Source: Macrococcoides caseolyticum
Lineage (GTDB): Bacteria; Bacillota; Bacilli; Staphylococcales; Staphylococcaceae
Assembly: GCF_021366795.1 (NCBI RefSeq)
Contig: NZ_JAHCPS010000015.1
Span: 1 to 35,500 of the forward strand
Direction: 5' to 3'
Length of the DNA: 35,500 nucleotides
In this document: one piece after another, positions 8,809-17,894 of the stretch
How the letters are laid out: each line of letters starts with the position of its first letter
Numbering within the stretch: position 1 is the first letter of the stretch
Notes under the pieces: generated by a model
Seen by the model: the letters and a program-made list of their open reading frames with translations, nothing else
What the model was told of the DNA's origin: nothing
The model's database searches: none
Translations under genes and position numbers: made by a program

Positions 8809-9579
8809 CTACATTTCTATATCGTTTGCAGTATAAGGCGTAACGTTTGTCTTATTAAAATGCGAGAAATCTGTATGCTGCTTTAAATGCATTGTAACAG
8901 GCTTGTTGTCAATCTTACCTGAAACAGTCATATCAAACACAATCGATTTCATATACTTTTTTTCAGGTGATAAGTACAATACATAGTGGCCCTTATCCAC
9001 TTTAACATCCGTCATTTGATTAAACAGTTTCAATTGATGCGCACCTGAGAAATTAAAACCGTAATCAAATAACTTTATGAGATGCTTCGCCTGACCAGAA
9101 TAATGCACTTCATTCCCTGTGATCTTTAAGTCATCCCTATCCTTTTTGATGACATTTTGAACTATGTTTGTCATATTAAACATCTCAGATTGTAAACGCT
9201 GAAGATAATCACGATCTGCATGTTCGGCGCGATAATTAATATAGGAAGGCTTAGGAATAATCTCTTCCTTACCATCCATTAAATTATAGATAAAAGGCTT
9301 TACAGGATATTTCATATCATTAGAAACAGGACGCACGGCTAACGCACTCATATTCACAGTATCATACTGACTATCGACCGCCGTTTCAAACTTAATGGTA
9401 TTTTTATCAAAGGTAATCATTAAATCATTTTGAGCGTGAAGTGTGGCACTATTCGTCGCTTTAACTGACTGTTGCATCCGTTCTATCAATTCATCTTTAG
9501 AAAGTGGTGGCGATTGTTTTTGTGAACAAGCACTTAACATTAATGTTAAAATAGCAATTAATACATATAATTTTTTCAT
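8809..9579 (-). CDS. LolA-like (DUF6612-type) lipoprotein, function unknown
   Basis: Predicted lipoprotein of 256 residues. It begins MKKLYVLIAILTLMLSAC, a signal peptide with lipobox LSAC, so it should be lipid-anchored on the outer face of the membrane. The mature part is rich in beta-strand-like alternation and ends with a HLKQHTDFSHFN segment typical of LolA/DUF6612-like Firmicute lipoproteins (family assignment is inference). An in-frame ATG seven codons upstream exists, but AAGAGGAT just before the chosen ATG decides the start. It is co-transcribed with yidD, so a role at the membrane surface is plausible. Confidence 0.8.
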   Translation of the reverse strand: MKKLYVLIAILTLMLSACSQKQSPPLSKDELIERMQQSVKATNSATLHAQNDLMITFDKNTIKFETAVDSQYDTVNMSALAVRPVSNDMKYPVKPFIYNLMDGKEEIIPKPSYINYRAEHADRDYLQRLQSEMFNMTNIVQNVIKKDRDDLKITGNEVHYSGQAKHLIKLFDYGFNFSGAHQLKLFNQMTDVKVDKGHYVLYLSPEKKYMKSIVFDMTVSGKIDNKPVTMHLKQHTDFSHFNKTNVTPYTANDIEM

Positions 9580-9640
9580 AGTATCCTCTTGATTGATCAT
9601 ATTATGAAATCAGTTTACCACACATAAGGAGAAATACTAA

Positions 9641-10081
9641 ATGAGATTTACTGATTTAGAGCAGAATGAAGTGGTGCTCAATTTAGAAAAAAATATACCA
9701 GATGCACGACATGTGCTGATGATTACAACATATCAGGGACAATATGTACTGACAAAGCATAAAATTCGTGGCTATGAATTTCCTGGGGGGAAAGTGGAAC
9801 CAAACGAAACAACCATCGAAGGCATGCACCGAGAATTGATGGAAGAAACAGGCGGCATCGCTAAAGCTTATCGCTATATTGGTGCATATACCGTATGGCG
9901 TGAAATACCATTTGAAAAAGACGTCTTTCAAGTGGAAATAGAAAACCTCCTGCCACAAGCACATTATCTGGAAACAGAAGGTCCAGTATGCGTCGATACA
10001 CTCGATGAAATTAAAGACGAATTGAAAAGTAACTTACTCAAAGACCCTTGTATATTATATCTCGTAGATTTATTAAAGTAG
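9641..10081 (+). CDS. ytkD: Nudix hydrolase, YtkD-like
   Basis: 146-residue Nudix hydrolase. The complete Nudix box is visible, GGKVEPNE ... HRELMEETGG, matching GX5EX7REUXEEXGU and binding the catalytic Mg ions. B. subtilis YtkD hydrolyses (8-oxo-)dGTP and other (d)NTPs, and length and neighbourhood (beside pckA) fit that protein, but substrate is inferred. Start: AAGGAG 7-8 bases before the ATG. It is divergent from the lipoprotein gene with about 60 bases between, and is followed directly by an alpha/beta hydrolase gene in the same operon. Confidence 0.85.
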   Translation: MRFTDLEQNEVVLNLEKNIPDARHVLMITTYQGQYVLTKHKIRGYEFPGGKVEPNETTIEGMHRELMEETGGIAKAYRYIGAYTVWREIPFEKDVFQVEIENLLPQAHYLETEGPVCVDTLDEIKDELKSNLLKDPCILYLVDLLK

Positions 10082-10089
10082 GTGATACA

Positions 10090-10854
10090 TTGTTTATTAG
10101 GAAACAAGGATGGATTGATGAAAAAACTGGAGAGAAGTTTTATAAAGTCACCTATCCCTCCGATACATTGAAAGTGAAAGCATTAATGTATGAACCAAAG
10201 CAAGTAAAAAGAATTATTATGTATTTACGCGGTGGAAAAGGGAATGTCGGACAAATCAGAACAGAACGACTCATGCAGTTTACATTTAAAGATACATTGG
10301 TCATTGCGCCCTATTATAGAGGATATGAAGGCAATGGACGTGATGAATTTGGTGGAAGTGATTTGGCTGATGTGATTGAATTAATTCGATTACTCAAGGG
10401 AATGTATGCACAGATTCCAATACATCTTATCGGCTTTTCACGTGGTGGTTTGCAAGGCTTACTTACGTGTACACAAGAACAAGTCACCTCTCTCACATGC
10501 TGGGCAGGTGTCTCAAGTATCTATTATATGTATGAAGAACGAAAGGACTTAAGAGGATTACTACATAAACTTGTAGGAGATCCTGTTGCGGATAAGAAGC
10601 AGTATGACAAACGTGAAGCAGTACAATTAATTACGGCACAGGCACCACCCATTATGATAATACACGGAACAGAAGATAAGAACGTAGGCATACGCCATGC
10701 ATATATGTTGCAAGAGCGCCTTGAAACTTTAGGTGTAGAACATGAAATGCATAGAGTAGAACATGAAGCGCATGTATTTCAACCCGCAGCGTTAACGGCG
10801 ATATTAAAGGAAATTGAGCGATTTATACAGCAGACTGAAAAGACTAAACAATAG
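10090..10854 (+). CDS. alpha/beta hydrolase (prolyl-oligopeptidase-like)
   Basis: Serine hydrolase of about 255 residues with the S9/dienelactone-type layout. The nucleophile elbow is GFSRGGLQG, the acid lies in IIHGTEDKNV, and the catalytic His is in EHEAHVFQP near the C-terminus. No signal peptide is seen, so it is cytoplasmic. The start is probably TTG (reading MFIRKQGWIDE), 8 bases after the ytkD stop, because TAGGTGA lies just before it. A longer TTG-started frame inside ytkD (10048) has no ribosome binding site. Likely a peptidase or esterase; substrate unknown. Operon with ytkD. Confidence 0.8.
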   Translation: MFIRKQGWIDEKTGEKFYKVTYPSDTLKVKALMYEPKQVKRIIMYLRGGKGNVGQIRTERLMQFTFKDTLVIAPYYRGYEGNGRDEFGGSDLADVIELIRLLKGMYAQIPIHLIGFSRGGLQGLLTCTQEQVTSLTCWAGVSSIYYMYEERKDLRGLLHKLVGDPVADKKQYDKREAVQLITAQAPPIMIIHGTEDKNVGIRHAYMLQERLETLGVEHEMHRVEHEAHVFQPAALTAILKEIERFIQQTEKTKQ

Positions 10855-10950
10855 GTCGTGTGATATTGTTTACAATTTAAATCTATTATCGAAGAAAAGA
10901 CCTGCTAAAGTAGAGTGAGATATATACAGAATCAATTTCAAAATACAATA

Positions 10951-10987
10951 ATACAACACACTAACAAATTTTGCTAGTGTGTTGTAT
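10951..10987. terminator. bidirectional terminator between the hydrolase gene and pckA
   Basis: Perfect 13-bp stem ATACAACACACTA / TAGTGTGTTGTAT between convergent genes. A/T-rich flanks are present on both sides. It ends 4 bases before the pckA stop codon. Confidence 0.8.
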
Positions 10988-10991
10988 TAGT

Positions 10992-12581
10992 TTATCCTCT
11001 AAAAATAAATCCGCCTTTTGCTTCAATATCAGCTGATTTCTCACCAAACTTCTTAAAGTTCTCCTGGAAACGTAATGCTAAATCTTTCGCTTTCTCGTCA
11101 TACGCATCTTGAGAAACCCACGCATTACGTGGCATTAAGATTTCTTTCGGCACACCTGCTACTGAATTCGGAACATATAATCCGAAAATAGGATCTTGTG
11201 TAAACTCAGCGTTCTTAATTTCTCCACTAATGGCACGACGAATCATAGAGCGTGTATGTGTTAAGTTCATACGGCTACCAACTCCGTACTCTCCACCAGT
11301 CCATCCAGTGTTTACTAAGTATACATCTGAACCGTGTTTGTCAATTAAATCACCTAACATGTTCGCATACACTGTTGCGTGTAACGGTAAGAATGGTGAT
11401 CCAAAGCATGTAGAGAATACTGGTTGTGGGCTTGTTACGCCACGTTCAGTTCCTGCTAATTTAGATGTAAATCCACTTAAGAAGTGATACATTGCTTGTT
11501 CTTTCGTTAATTTAGAAATTGGAGGTAATACACCAAACGCATCTGCTGTTAAGAAAATAATTGTCTTTGCGTGTCCTGCAATCGATGGTAATACGATGTT
11601 ATCAATATTTTCAATTGGGTAAGCAGCACGTGTATTTTCTGTTAATGATTTATCTGTATAATCAGGGAATCCTTTTTCGTCTACTTTAACATTTTCTAAG
11701 ATGGCACCATATCGAATTGCATCATAAATTTGTGGTTCTTTCTCACGTGATAAATCGATTGTTTTTGCATAGCATCCACCTTCGATATTGAATACACCGT
11801 TATCATTCCAGCCGTGCTCATCGTCACCGATTAATTTACGATGTGGATCCGCTGATAAAGTCGTCTTACCTGTTCCTGATAATCCGAAGAATAATGCAAC
11901 GTCTTTATTCTCACCAACGTTTGCTGAACAGTGCATACTCATAACACCTTGTTTCGGTAATAAGTAGTTCATAACACCGAAGATACCTTTTTTCATTTCT
12001 CCAGCATATTCCGTACCACCGATTAAGATGATTTTGTGTTTAAAGCTTGTCATAATGAATGTTTCTGATTTTGTACCATCGATTTTTGGATCTGCTTTAA
12101 AGTGTGGTGCAGAGATGATTGTGAAGTCCGGGTCAATTAAGATACCTTCATTATATGTTTCTGGACGGATGAACATTGTACGTGCGAATAAATTGTGCCA
12201 TGCTAATTCGTTAATCACACGTAATTTTAATTGTGTCGCAGGATCTGCACCTGCGTATCCGTTGAATTCATAGACTTTTTCTTTTGTCCCTAAGTAGTCT
12301 AATACGCGGTCTAATAGTTTTAAGAAGATGTCTTCTGAGATAGGTTGGTTAATTGTGCCCCAGTCAATCACATCTTTTGTGTCTTCTTCTTCAACGATAA
12401 ATTTATCTTTAGGTGATCGTCCTGTATATTTACCAGTTTCTGTTCTCACAGCGCCAGACTCTGTAAGAACACCTTCTCGGTTTGCAAGAATTTCATTAAT
12501 CAATTGTGTTCTTGATAATTGGTTTAATACAGTGTCGCTCTTTAATAAGCTGTCTAATTTAGCAAAGATTTGTTCGCTCAT
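10992..12581 (-). CDS. pckA: phosphoenolpyruvate carboxykinase (ATP)
   Basis: Cytoplasmic gluconeogenic enzyme: oxaloacetate + ATP to phosphoenolpyruvate + CO2 + ADP. The chosen ATG gives 529 residues beginning [12 protein letters not shown], the usual length. A frame with 21 extra codons upstream exists, but a GGGGGA ribosome binding site just before the chosen ATG decides the start. Motifs: RSPKDKF near the N-terminus, Walker A-like [11 protein letters not shown], the kinase-2 motif GDDEHGW, and [10 protein letters not shown]. It is divergent from the SAM-riboswitch-controlled metK, as in staphylococci. A CcpN-like site overlaps its -10, implying repression during glycolytic growth. Confidence 0.97.
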   Translation of the reverse strand: MSEQIFAKLDSLLKSDTVLNQLSRTQLINEILANREGVLTESGAVRTETGKYTGRSPKDKFIVEEEDTKDVIDWGTINQPISEDIFLKLLDRVLDYLGTKEKVYEFNGYAGADPATQLKLRVINELAWHNLFARTMFIRPETYNEGILIDPDFTIISAPHFKADPKIDGTKSETFIMTSFKHKIILIGGTEYAGEMKKGIFGVMNYLLPKQGVMSMHCSANVGENKDVALFFGLSGTGKTTLSADPHRKLIGDDEHGWNDNGVFNIEGGCYAKTIDLSREKEPQIYDAIRYGAILENVKVDEKGFPDYTDKSLTENTRAAYPIENIDNIVLPSIAGHAKTIIFLTADAFGVLPPISKLTKEQAMYHFLSGFTSKLAGTERGVTSPQPVFSTCFGSPFLPLHATVYANMLGDLIDKHGSDVYLVNTGWTGGEYGVGSRMNLTHTRSMIRRAISGEIKNAEFTQDPIFGLYVPNSVAGVPKEILMPRNAWVSQDAYDEKAKDLALRFQENFKKFGEKSADIEAKGGFIFRG

Positions 12582-12634
12582 TTCAAGGTCCCCCAAGTTT
12601 ATATTTTCTGCTAATGTAAGCAGTTTCATGAAAT

Positions 12635-12645
12635 AGTATAACACA
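12635..12645 (-). promoter_or_regulatory. pckA -10 with overlapping CcpN-like site
   Basis: On the minus strand TGTGTTATACT contains the -10 hexamer TATACT and matches, base for base, the CcpN consensus TRTGHYATAYW that I recall for the B. subtilis gapB and pckA promoters. The -35 is weak. Transcription would start about 50 bases before the pckA ATG. Function as a CcpN site is inference. Confidence 0.5.
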
Positions 12646-12727
12646 AGGCAACTGGTGTTACATTAAATATCAAAAAAATTTTAACAGCACACAATTATTC
12701 AGAAAATTTAGGCTTCATTTAGAAAAG

Positions 12728-12756
12728 TTGACAGCTTACAAAAAGTTTAGTATTAT
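12728..12756 (+). promoter_or_regulatory. metK promoter
   Basis: TTGACA, 17-base spacer, TATTAT: a near-perfect sigma-A promoter. It lies 14 bases ahead of the first SAM aptamer helix, so transcription begins just before the riboswitch. Confidence 0.85.
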
Positions 12757-12770
12757 CTAACTTGCGGATT

Positions 12771-12940
12771 CTCTTATCCAGAGTGGTGGAGGGACATGGA
12801 CCCTGTGAAGCCCAGCAACCCTTAACATAGAGGTTAAGTAAGGTGCCAAACCGTTTGCAGACAGCTGTCTGAACGATAAGAGTAGAATGGACTAAGTATG
12901 TTTATTAGCCTTCTCTCTTAAAGGAGAGAGGGCTATTTTT
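12771..12940 (+). promoter_or_regulatory. SAM-I riboswitch (S box) of metK
   Basis: The P1 helix CTCTTATC (12771-12778) pairs with GATAAGAG (12875-12882). Between them are the S-box core blocks AGAGTGGTGGAGGGA, CCCTGTGAAGCCCAGCAACC and AAGGTGCCAA. The expression platform is a terminator, AGCCTTCTCTC pairing with GAGAGAGGGCT (one G-U), followed by ATTTTT. When SAM is plentiful the aptamer forms, the terminator folds and metK is turned off. Confidence 0.96.
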
Positions 12941-12990
12941 AATTTTGTAGCTTGGACCGTAAAAATATATATAATTAGGAGTGTTTATAC

Positions 12991-14181
12991 ATGACAGATC
13001 GTAAATTATTTACATCAGAATCAGTAACAGAAGGGCATCCGGATAAAATTGCTGACCAAATTTCAGATGCAATTTTAGATGCAATTCTAACAGGAGATCC
13101 AAAAGCACGTGTTGCGTGTGAAACTTCAGTAACGACAGGTATGGCATTAATCGCTGGTGAAATCACGACTTCAACATATGTTGATATTCCTAAAGTGGTT
13201 CGTGAGACGGTTAAAGAAATCGGTTATACACGTGCGAAGTTTGGTTATGACTATCAAACGATGGCAGTACTTACTGCAATTGATGAGCAATCACCGGATA
13301 TCGCACAAGGGGTTGACCGTGCGTTAGAAGACCGTGGTAACCTATCTGATTCAGATATCGAGTCAATCGGTGCAGGTGACCAAGGTTTAATGTTTGGTTT
13401 CGCATGTAATGAAACTGAAAGCTTGATGCCATTACCAATTTCATTATCTCATGAATTAGCACGTCGCTTAACAGAAGTACGTAAAAATGGTACATTAGAT
13501 TACTTACGTCCAGATGGTAAAACACAAGTTACAGTTGAATATGATGAGAATGGTAAACCATTACGTATTGATACAATTGTTATTTCAAGTCAACACCATG
13601 AGAAGATTGAATTAGAACAAATTCAAGCGGACATTAAAGAACACGTGATTAAACCAGTTGTACCAGTTGAATTAATCGACGAAGAAACAAAATACTTCAT
13701 CAACCCAACTGGCCGTTTCGTTATCGGAGGTCCTCAAGGGGATGCAGGTCTTACAGGTCGTAAGATTATCGTAGATACTTACGGTGGTTATGCACGTCAC
13801 GGTGGTGGTGCATTCTCTGGTAAAGATGCAACAAAAGTAGACCGTAGTGGTGCTTATGCTGCACGTTATGTAGCGAAAAACATCGTCGCAGCAGGACTTG
13901 CTGACAAATGTGAAGTTCAATTAGCATATGCAATTGGGGTAGCACAACCTGTTTCTATCTCAGTTGAAACGTATGGTACTTCTGAGTACACAGAACAACA
14001 ATTAGTGGATGCAGTACGTAAAACATTTGATTTACGACCAGCAGGTATCATCCAAATGTTAGATTTACGTCGTCCAATCTACAAACAAACAGCGGCTTAT
14101 GGCCACTTCGGTAGAACAGATGTAGATTTACCATGGGAAGCAACAGATAAGATCGATGCATTAAAAGAAAATTTAAAATAA
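12991..14181 (+). CDS. metK: S-adenosylmethionine synthetase
   Basis: Makes SAM from methionine and ATP in the cytoplasm, releasing phosphate and diphosphate. It has 396 residues, full length. The family blocks are present: [20 protein letters not shown] (methionine/ATP binding), the signature [12 protein letters not shown], the glycine-rich [10 protein letters not shown]-loop-like segment, and HFGR near the C-terminus. TAGGAG ahead of the ATG sets the start. It is a single-gene unit under a SAM-I riboswitch, a feedback loop in which the product shuts off its own synthesis. Confidence 0.98.
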   Translation: MTDRKLFTSESVTEGHPDKIADQISDAILDAILTGDPKARVACETSVTTGMALIAGEITTSTYVDIPKVVRETVKEIGYTRAKFGYDYQTMAVLTAIDEQSPDIAQGVDRALEDRGNLSDSDIESIGAGDQGLMFGFACNETESLMPLPISLSHELARRLTEVRKNGTLDYLRPDGKTQVTVEYDENGKPLRIDTIVISSQHHEKIELEQIQADIKEHVIKPVVPVELIDEETKYFINPTGRFVIGGPQGDAGLTGRKIIVDTYGGYARHGGGAFSGKDATKVDRSGAYAARYVAKNIVAAGLADKCEVQLAYAIGVAQPVSISVETYGTSEYTEQQLVDAVRKTFDLRPAGIIQMLDLRRPIYKQTAAYGHFGRTDVDLPWEATDKIDALKENLK

Positions 14182-14185
14182 TCTT

Positions 14186-14222
14186 AAAAAGATCTAAGCG
14201 ACTGTGCTTAGATTCTTTTTTT
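14186..14222 (+). terminator. metK terminator
   Basis: ATCTAAGC / GCTTAGAT stem extended by AAAAAG against TCTTTTT (one bulged T) with a GACTGT loop and a long T-run, immediately after metK. Confidence 0.85.
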
Positions 14223-14227
14223 ATAAC

Positions 14228-14253
14228 AAAAACCGCCCCACCTTGGGACGGCT
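14228..14253 (-). terminator. terminator of the acidic lipoprotein gene
   Basis: On the minus strand GCCGTCCC pairs with GGGGCGGT across a short AAGGT-like loop and is followed by TTTTTG. It lies 13 bases past the stop codon. Confidence 0.75.
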
Positions 14254-14266
14254 ATGTAAACATTTA

Positions 14267-14497
14267 TTAAGCTTCTTCAGTTTCTTCTTCAGTTGTTTCT
14301 TCTTCAGTTTCTTCAGTTTCTTCAGTAGTTTCCTCTTCAGTTTCTTCAGTAGTTTCCTCTTCAGTAGTCTCTTCTTCAGTTGTTGCTGCGTCTTCTGTTT
14401 TTGCGTCTTCTTTCTTTTCCTCTTCGCCGCCACAAGCACCTAATAATAATGCTGATGCGAAAGTACCTGCTAATAATAAACGTTTATACATTGCCAT
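14267..14497 (-). CDS. small acidic, low-complexity lipoprotein
   Basis: A 76-residue protein beginning MAMYKRLLLAGTFASALLLGAC: signal peptide and lipobox LGAC, so it should be lipid-anchored outside the membrane. The whole mature part (about 55 residues) is nearly only Glu and Thr with a few Lys, Asp and Ala, built of EETTEE/TEETE-type repeats with no fold-forming hydrophobic residues. It therefore looks disordered and strongly negative, perhaps a cell-wall spacer or cation-binding tail. GGAGG eight bases ahead of the ATG supports translation. Terminator downstream and hairpin just upstream. The reverse strand also reads open here, but only because of the repeats. Confidence 0.75.
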   Translation of the reverse strand: MAMYKRLLLAGTFASALLLGACGGEEEKKEDAKTEDAATTEEETTEEETTEETEEETTEETEETEEETTEEETEEA

Positions 14498-14516
14498 GGT
14501 ATCATCCTCCGAGAAA

Positions 14517-14552
14517 TTTAATTTGGTCCAAAATTATTTTAGGACAATTAAA
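14517..14552 (-). repeat. hairpin in the leader of the acidic lipoprotein gene
   Basis: Imperfect inverted repeat of 17-18 bases per arm (TTTAATT, then GTCC, then AAAAT on each side, with one insertion and one mismatch). It ends a few bases before the GGAGG ribosome binding site on the minus strand. It could stabilise the mRNA, affect translation or be an operator. Confidence 0.45.
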
Positions 14553-14669
14553 TTATTTCATATCAATATTAATTTGAAATTTATATTTCATTAATTTTTG
14601 TAAATTATTGTTCAGTTTATTAACGTAGCGTTAATTTTATAAATAAGAGTAAAGTTGCACAAATAACTT

Positions 14670-14678
14670 TGGTATAAT
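14670..14678 (+). promoter_or_regulatory. extended -10 promoter of the NERD gene
   Basis: TGGTATAAT is a consensus extended -10 (TGnTATAAT), about 60 bases before the start codon. There is no well-spaced -35, which extended -10 promoters do not require. Confidence 0.55.
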
Positions 14679-14739
14679 CGATGAAGAAAGATTGAAATTT
14701 CATTATAATAAAAGAAATACAGTTAGAAAGGTGAATAAA

Positions 14740-15654
14740 ATGTCAGGTTTAGATGGAAATACATTATTATATGGATTAATCGGATTAGGTGTACTTGCCT
14801 TAATATTCTTTGTGTTATGGATGCTCTCTTTATCAAGCAAGAAGAAAGCGATCGCACGTCAGGAAGAGGCTTTTCGTAAGGAACAGAAAGAAAAAGCAGA
14901 TCGCTATCACGAAGAAAGTGAGAAATCTCGTTTATCTTACAAGAAAGAATTAACAGAACAAAAAGAGACGCTGCAAAAAGAAATTGACGAAAAAGCGTTA
15001 CAAATTGAATCGTTAAAAATGTTCTCTAAGGATAAGGGGGAATATTTAACGGACTTGACGCTTATTCAAATAAAAGAACAATTCATTCATGATGAGCGTA
15101 TTCGACCGGAAGATATGCATGTACTTGCTAATATTTATATCCCTGGTAAACGTGTAAAGAGTACAGATAAGTTAGACCACGTTGTTTTAACACGTACGGG
15201 TATTTATTTAATTGATTCAAACTACTGGACAGGTCATATTTATCACGGTGTGAGCGAAATGCAGTTTGATGGTGAACCGATGTTAGAAGGCGTATTTAAT
15301 CTATTAGGATTAGATCCGCATTCAGAACAAACCATCGTCCTGGATAAGAATAAAGAGGGTAATGCTGAATTTAGATCGTATCATCATACTTTAGAAACGT
15401 TAAAGCTAAAAGCTGAGCGTTTAGAGAAAGTGTTTGAATTGCCATATCCAGTGACACCAATTGCTTATTATAATGCAGAAGGTGTTGGTAGTGAGCACTT
15501 CACTAATTATTCACGTGACAATAGTGTAAAAGTGATTGTGGGAGAAGAGGAGTTACAGATGTTCTTTGAGAAGTTTGTATTCCACGGCAGATTCCAGTAT
15601 AAAGTTGAAGAATTAGAAAATATTATGGATAGAATTGAACATTTAAATCCATAA
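14740..15654 (+). CDS. NERD-domain membrane protein
   Basis: Protein of 304 residues. A single N-terminal transmembrane helix lies at about residues 8-30 (LLYGLIGLGVLALIFFVLWM). A long charged coiled-coil (about 34-90, rich in K, E and Q) follows, then a NERD (nuclease-related) domain around 120-215 with NIYIPGKR and DHVVLTRTGIYLID. NERD domains are distantly related to PD-(D/E)XK nucleases; activity here is unproven. The start ATG follows AGAAAGGTG; an earlier in-frame ATG at 14692 has no such site. A homologue lies in a comparable position in staphylococci. Own promoter and terminator. Confidence 0.8.
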   Translation: MSGLDGNTLLYGLIGLGVLALIFFVLWMLSLSSKKKAIARQEEAFRKEQKEKADRYHEESEKSRLSYKKELTEQKETLQKEIDEKALQIESLKMFSKDKGEYLTDLTLIQIKEQFIHDERIRPEDMHVLANIYIPGKRVKSTDKLDHVVLTRTGIYLIDSNYWTGHIYHGVSEMQFDGEPMLEGVFNLLGLDPHSEQTIVLDKNKEGNAEFRSYHHTLETLKLKAERLEKVFELPYPVTPIAYYNAEGVGSEHFTNYSRDNSVKVIVGEEELQMFFEKFVFHGRFQYKVEELENIMDRIEHLNP

Positions 15655-15659
15655 TAATA

Positions 15660-15691
15660 AGCCGAGCGATGCATATCGCTCGGCTATTTTT
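15660..15691. terminator. terminator between the NERD gene and the nucleotidase gene
   Basis: Perfect 11-bp stem AGCCGAGCGAT / ATCGCTCGGCT, GCAT loop, then ATTTTTT on the plus strand. It sits between convergent genes, 14 bases from the nucleotidase stop. Confidence 0.88.
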
Positions 15692-15704
15692 TATGGCCTT
15701 TGAA

Positions 15705-17894
15705 TTAAGCTGATTTACGTTTGATTAAGTATAGTCCTAATCCAAATAATCCGATGGCAGCTGCACCCGTACCTGCTGCTTCACCAGTAATCGGCAATTG
15801 ATGTGCTGTCTCTTTATCTGTTTGTGCTTTAGCGTCGTGTTGAGATTTATCTTTTTGTTTAACAGCTTGATCAAATGGTATGACGTTATCATGTTTCACT
15901 TCAAGAAACGCTGCAGGTGTGTCTTGCATGCTAGTCGGTTGTTCCGTAGTGACAGATTCAATTGTATCTTCTTCCATCGTAGCTTCATCAGTTGGCGCTT
16001 CTGTTGTAGGTGTTTCAGTTGTAGCTTCAACTGTCGGCACTTCCGTTGTAGGTGTTTCAGTTGTTACTTCACCTGGCACATTTTCATTTGCAGTGCCTGC
16101 TAAGATACGTTGTAATTCTGTTGATTGATATGCCGTCATATCAGCTGACTTGAAGTAATTGCGAACTACTGTATCTAACGATGGTCCTTCTTCTCGTGGT
16201 CCGCCAAGCATTGTATAACCGTCTCCACCTACTGCAAGGAAGTCGTTGGTTACCACTTTATATGTTTTATTCATATCTAACGGTTCAAATTCACCTGTTG
16301 CTTTATTAAGGACTTCAATGGCGTACACGCGTTCACCAGCTGGCTTCGTTAAATCATAATGAACACGAATAGATTTAGAAATATGAAGGAATGCACCGTT
16401 TGCATCTAAACCAATTGTGCCGTTTTGTTCAACTGTTGGTGCACTTAATGCATGTTCAAACATCGCTTTTACGTCTGACCCTAATACATCTATTTGTGTA
16501 ATGGTATTACCAAATGGTAACACTTTAATAATATCACCAACCGTCACATCTTTATTGCCGTCGATTGATGCTCTAATCCCGCCACCATTCGTCACGGCAA
16601 AATCACCGACACTATCAAATCCTGTTTCACTATACGTTTCCATCGCATCAGCGATTGCATTCCCTAAGTTCGTTTCACGTGTACGTACATCTGCACGTTC
16701 ACCCATTAATTGAACCGGATTATAAAATACGACTTCAGATGTTGCTTTGCCAAAGTTCTCTTTTGCTGTATCAACAATTGCTTTAACAGCAGTATCCTGT
16801 AAGACTTCCTTTGTATCTGCTTCTTTAATCATTGTAGCGTTAAAGTCTGTTGCAACTTGATCTTGTAAGTTGAATGTGATTTTACCAATGTTTGCTAAAG
16901 CTGTACCTGTTTGCGCAAGTAATACCGTATTCTTTAATTCACCGTTCTCAATAACAGAATGAGAATGACCATCCAAAATAATGATTGCATTGTTTCTGAA
17001 ATCTTGATTTGTAGCAAGTTGAGAAGCTAAATAATCACCACGCCATGCTTCTTTTGTAGTTGTATCAATCCCTAAATGACTTAAAATGATAAATGCATCG
17101 ACTTGTCCTTGTAACTTCTTCATTTCATTCGTAACAGATGTTAACGGATCCATGAATGTAACGCCGATAATATTATTCGGGTGTGTCTTTGTTGCTGTTT
17201 CTGGTGTTGTTACACCGATGACACCAAATTTCTTGCCATTCTTCTCAATAATCGTTGATGGTACAAATACTGTTTTACCGTCTTTGTATACGTTTGAACT
17301 AATGATTGGGAAGTTTAATAATTGTTTATAGTTCATCGCAGTTTCGAAACCGAAATCAAATTCATGGTTACCCACTGTCATAGCATCATAGCCGACAGCG
17401 TTCATTGCCTTAGCCATATCTGCCCCTTTAGAGAAGTTAGATAATGGTAACCCCTGGAATGCATCTCCAGAATCGAACATAAACGTTGGTTGTTCAGTGT
17501 CTTTAATTGTTTTTAACTTTGCCATACCAATGACACGTCCATCTTCAGCATCTAAACGCCCGTGAATATCATTGGTATGTAGAATTTTAACTTCATTAGG
17601 ATTCACTGCTTCAGTTGTTGGTGCTTCTGTTGTCGGTGCTTCAGTTGTTGGTGCTTCAGTTGTCGGTGCTTCAGTTGTCGGTGCCTCAGTTGTTGTTTCC
17701 GCTGTTGATGCTTCCGTTGTTGGTACTTCTGAAGTCGGTGCTTCTGTTGTAGCTAATTCAGTGGTTGGCACCTCTGTAGTGGGTAATTCAGTCGTTGGTG
17801 CTTCCGTTGTCAATGCAGCAAATGCATTTGGACTTTGAAAGCATGTAGCGAATAATAAAGTAAACAATAAAGTAAGCGTTGCAATACGTTTCAC
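15705..17894 (-). CDS. cell-wall-anchored 5'-nucleotidase, AdsA-like
   Basis: Secreted surface enzyme of 729 residues. A signal peptide (1-26) is followed by a low-complexity stretch of about a dozen TTEAPT/TTEVPT units (27-95). The metallophosphatase domain carries ILHTNDIHGRLD (about 103-114), VGNHEFDFG and ILDGHSHS. The 5'-nucleotidase C-terminal domain includes TNGGGIRAS and AVGGDGYTM. A second short TTE repeat block and the sorting signal LPITG (700-704), a hydrophobic helix and KRK complete it. S. aureus AdsA, with the same layout, makes adenosine from AMP and dampens immune killing; that role here is inference. GTG start after GGAGGG; a TATAAT lies about 35 bases upstream. Confidence 0.9.
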   Translation of the reverse strand: MKRIATLTLLFTLLFATCFQSPNAFAALTTEAPTTELPTTEVPTTELATTEAPTSEVPTTEASTAETTTEAPTTEAPTTEAPTTEAPTTEAPTTEAVNPNEVKILHTNDIHGRLDAEDGRVIGMAKLKTIKDTEQPTFMFDSGDAFQGLPLSNFSKGADMAKAMNAVGYDAMTVGNHEFDFGFETAMNYKQLLNFPIISSNVYKDGKTVFVPSTIIEKNGKKFGVIGVTTPETATKTHPNNIIGVTFMDPLTSVTNEMKKLQGQVDAFIILSHLGIDTTTKEAWRGDYLASQLATNQDFRNNAIIILDGHSHSVIENGELKNTVLLAQTGTALANIGKITFNLQDQVATDFNATMIKEADTKEVLQDTAVKAIVDTAKENFGKATSEVVFYNPVQLMGERADVRTRETNLGNAIADAMETYSETGFDSVGDFAVTNGGGIRASIDGNKDVTVGDIIKVLPFGNTITQIDVLGSDVKAMFEHALSAPTVEQNGTIGLDANGAFLHISKSIRVHYDLTKPAGERVYAIEVLNKATGEFEPLDMNKTYKVVTNDFLAVGGDGYTMLGGPREEGPSLDTVVRNYFKSADMTAYQSTELQRILAGTANENVPGEVTTETPTTEVPTVEATTETPTTEAPTDEATMEEDTIESVTTEQPTSMQDTPAAFLEVKHDNVIPFDQAVKQKDKSQHDAKAQTDKETAHQLPITGEAAGTGAAAIGLFGLGLYLIKRKSA

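Noticed and set aside
14204-14443. Open frames opposite the acidic lipoprotein gene (Phe/Ser-rich and Lys/Leu-rich)
   Set aside because: They exist only because the repeat DNA lacks stops in several frames. No ribosome binding sites, and the composition is not protein-like.
17590-17810. Tandem repeats considered as a CRISPR array
   Set aside because: The repeats are an in-frame coding repeat with 18-base periodicity and no spacers; no cas genes in the window.
17572-17838. Open frame of Val-Gly-Ala-Ser repeats opposite the nucleotidase N-terminal repeats
   Set aside because: Mirror of the TTEAPT-coding repeats; no ribosome binding site; the nucleotidase frame has signal peptide and catalytic domains.
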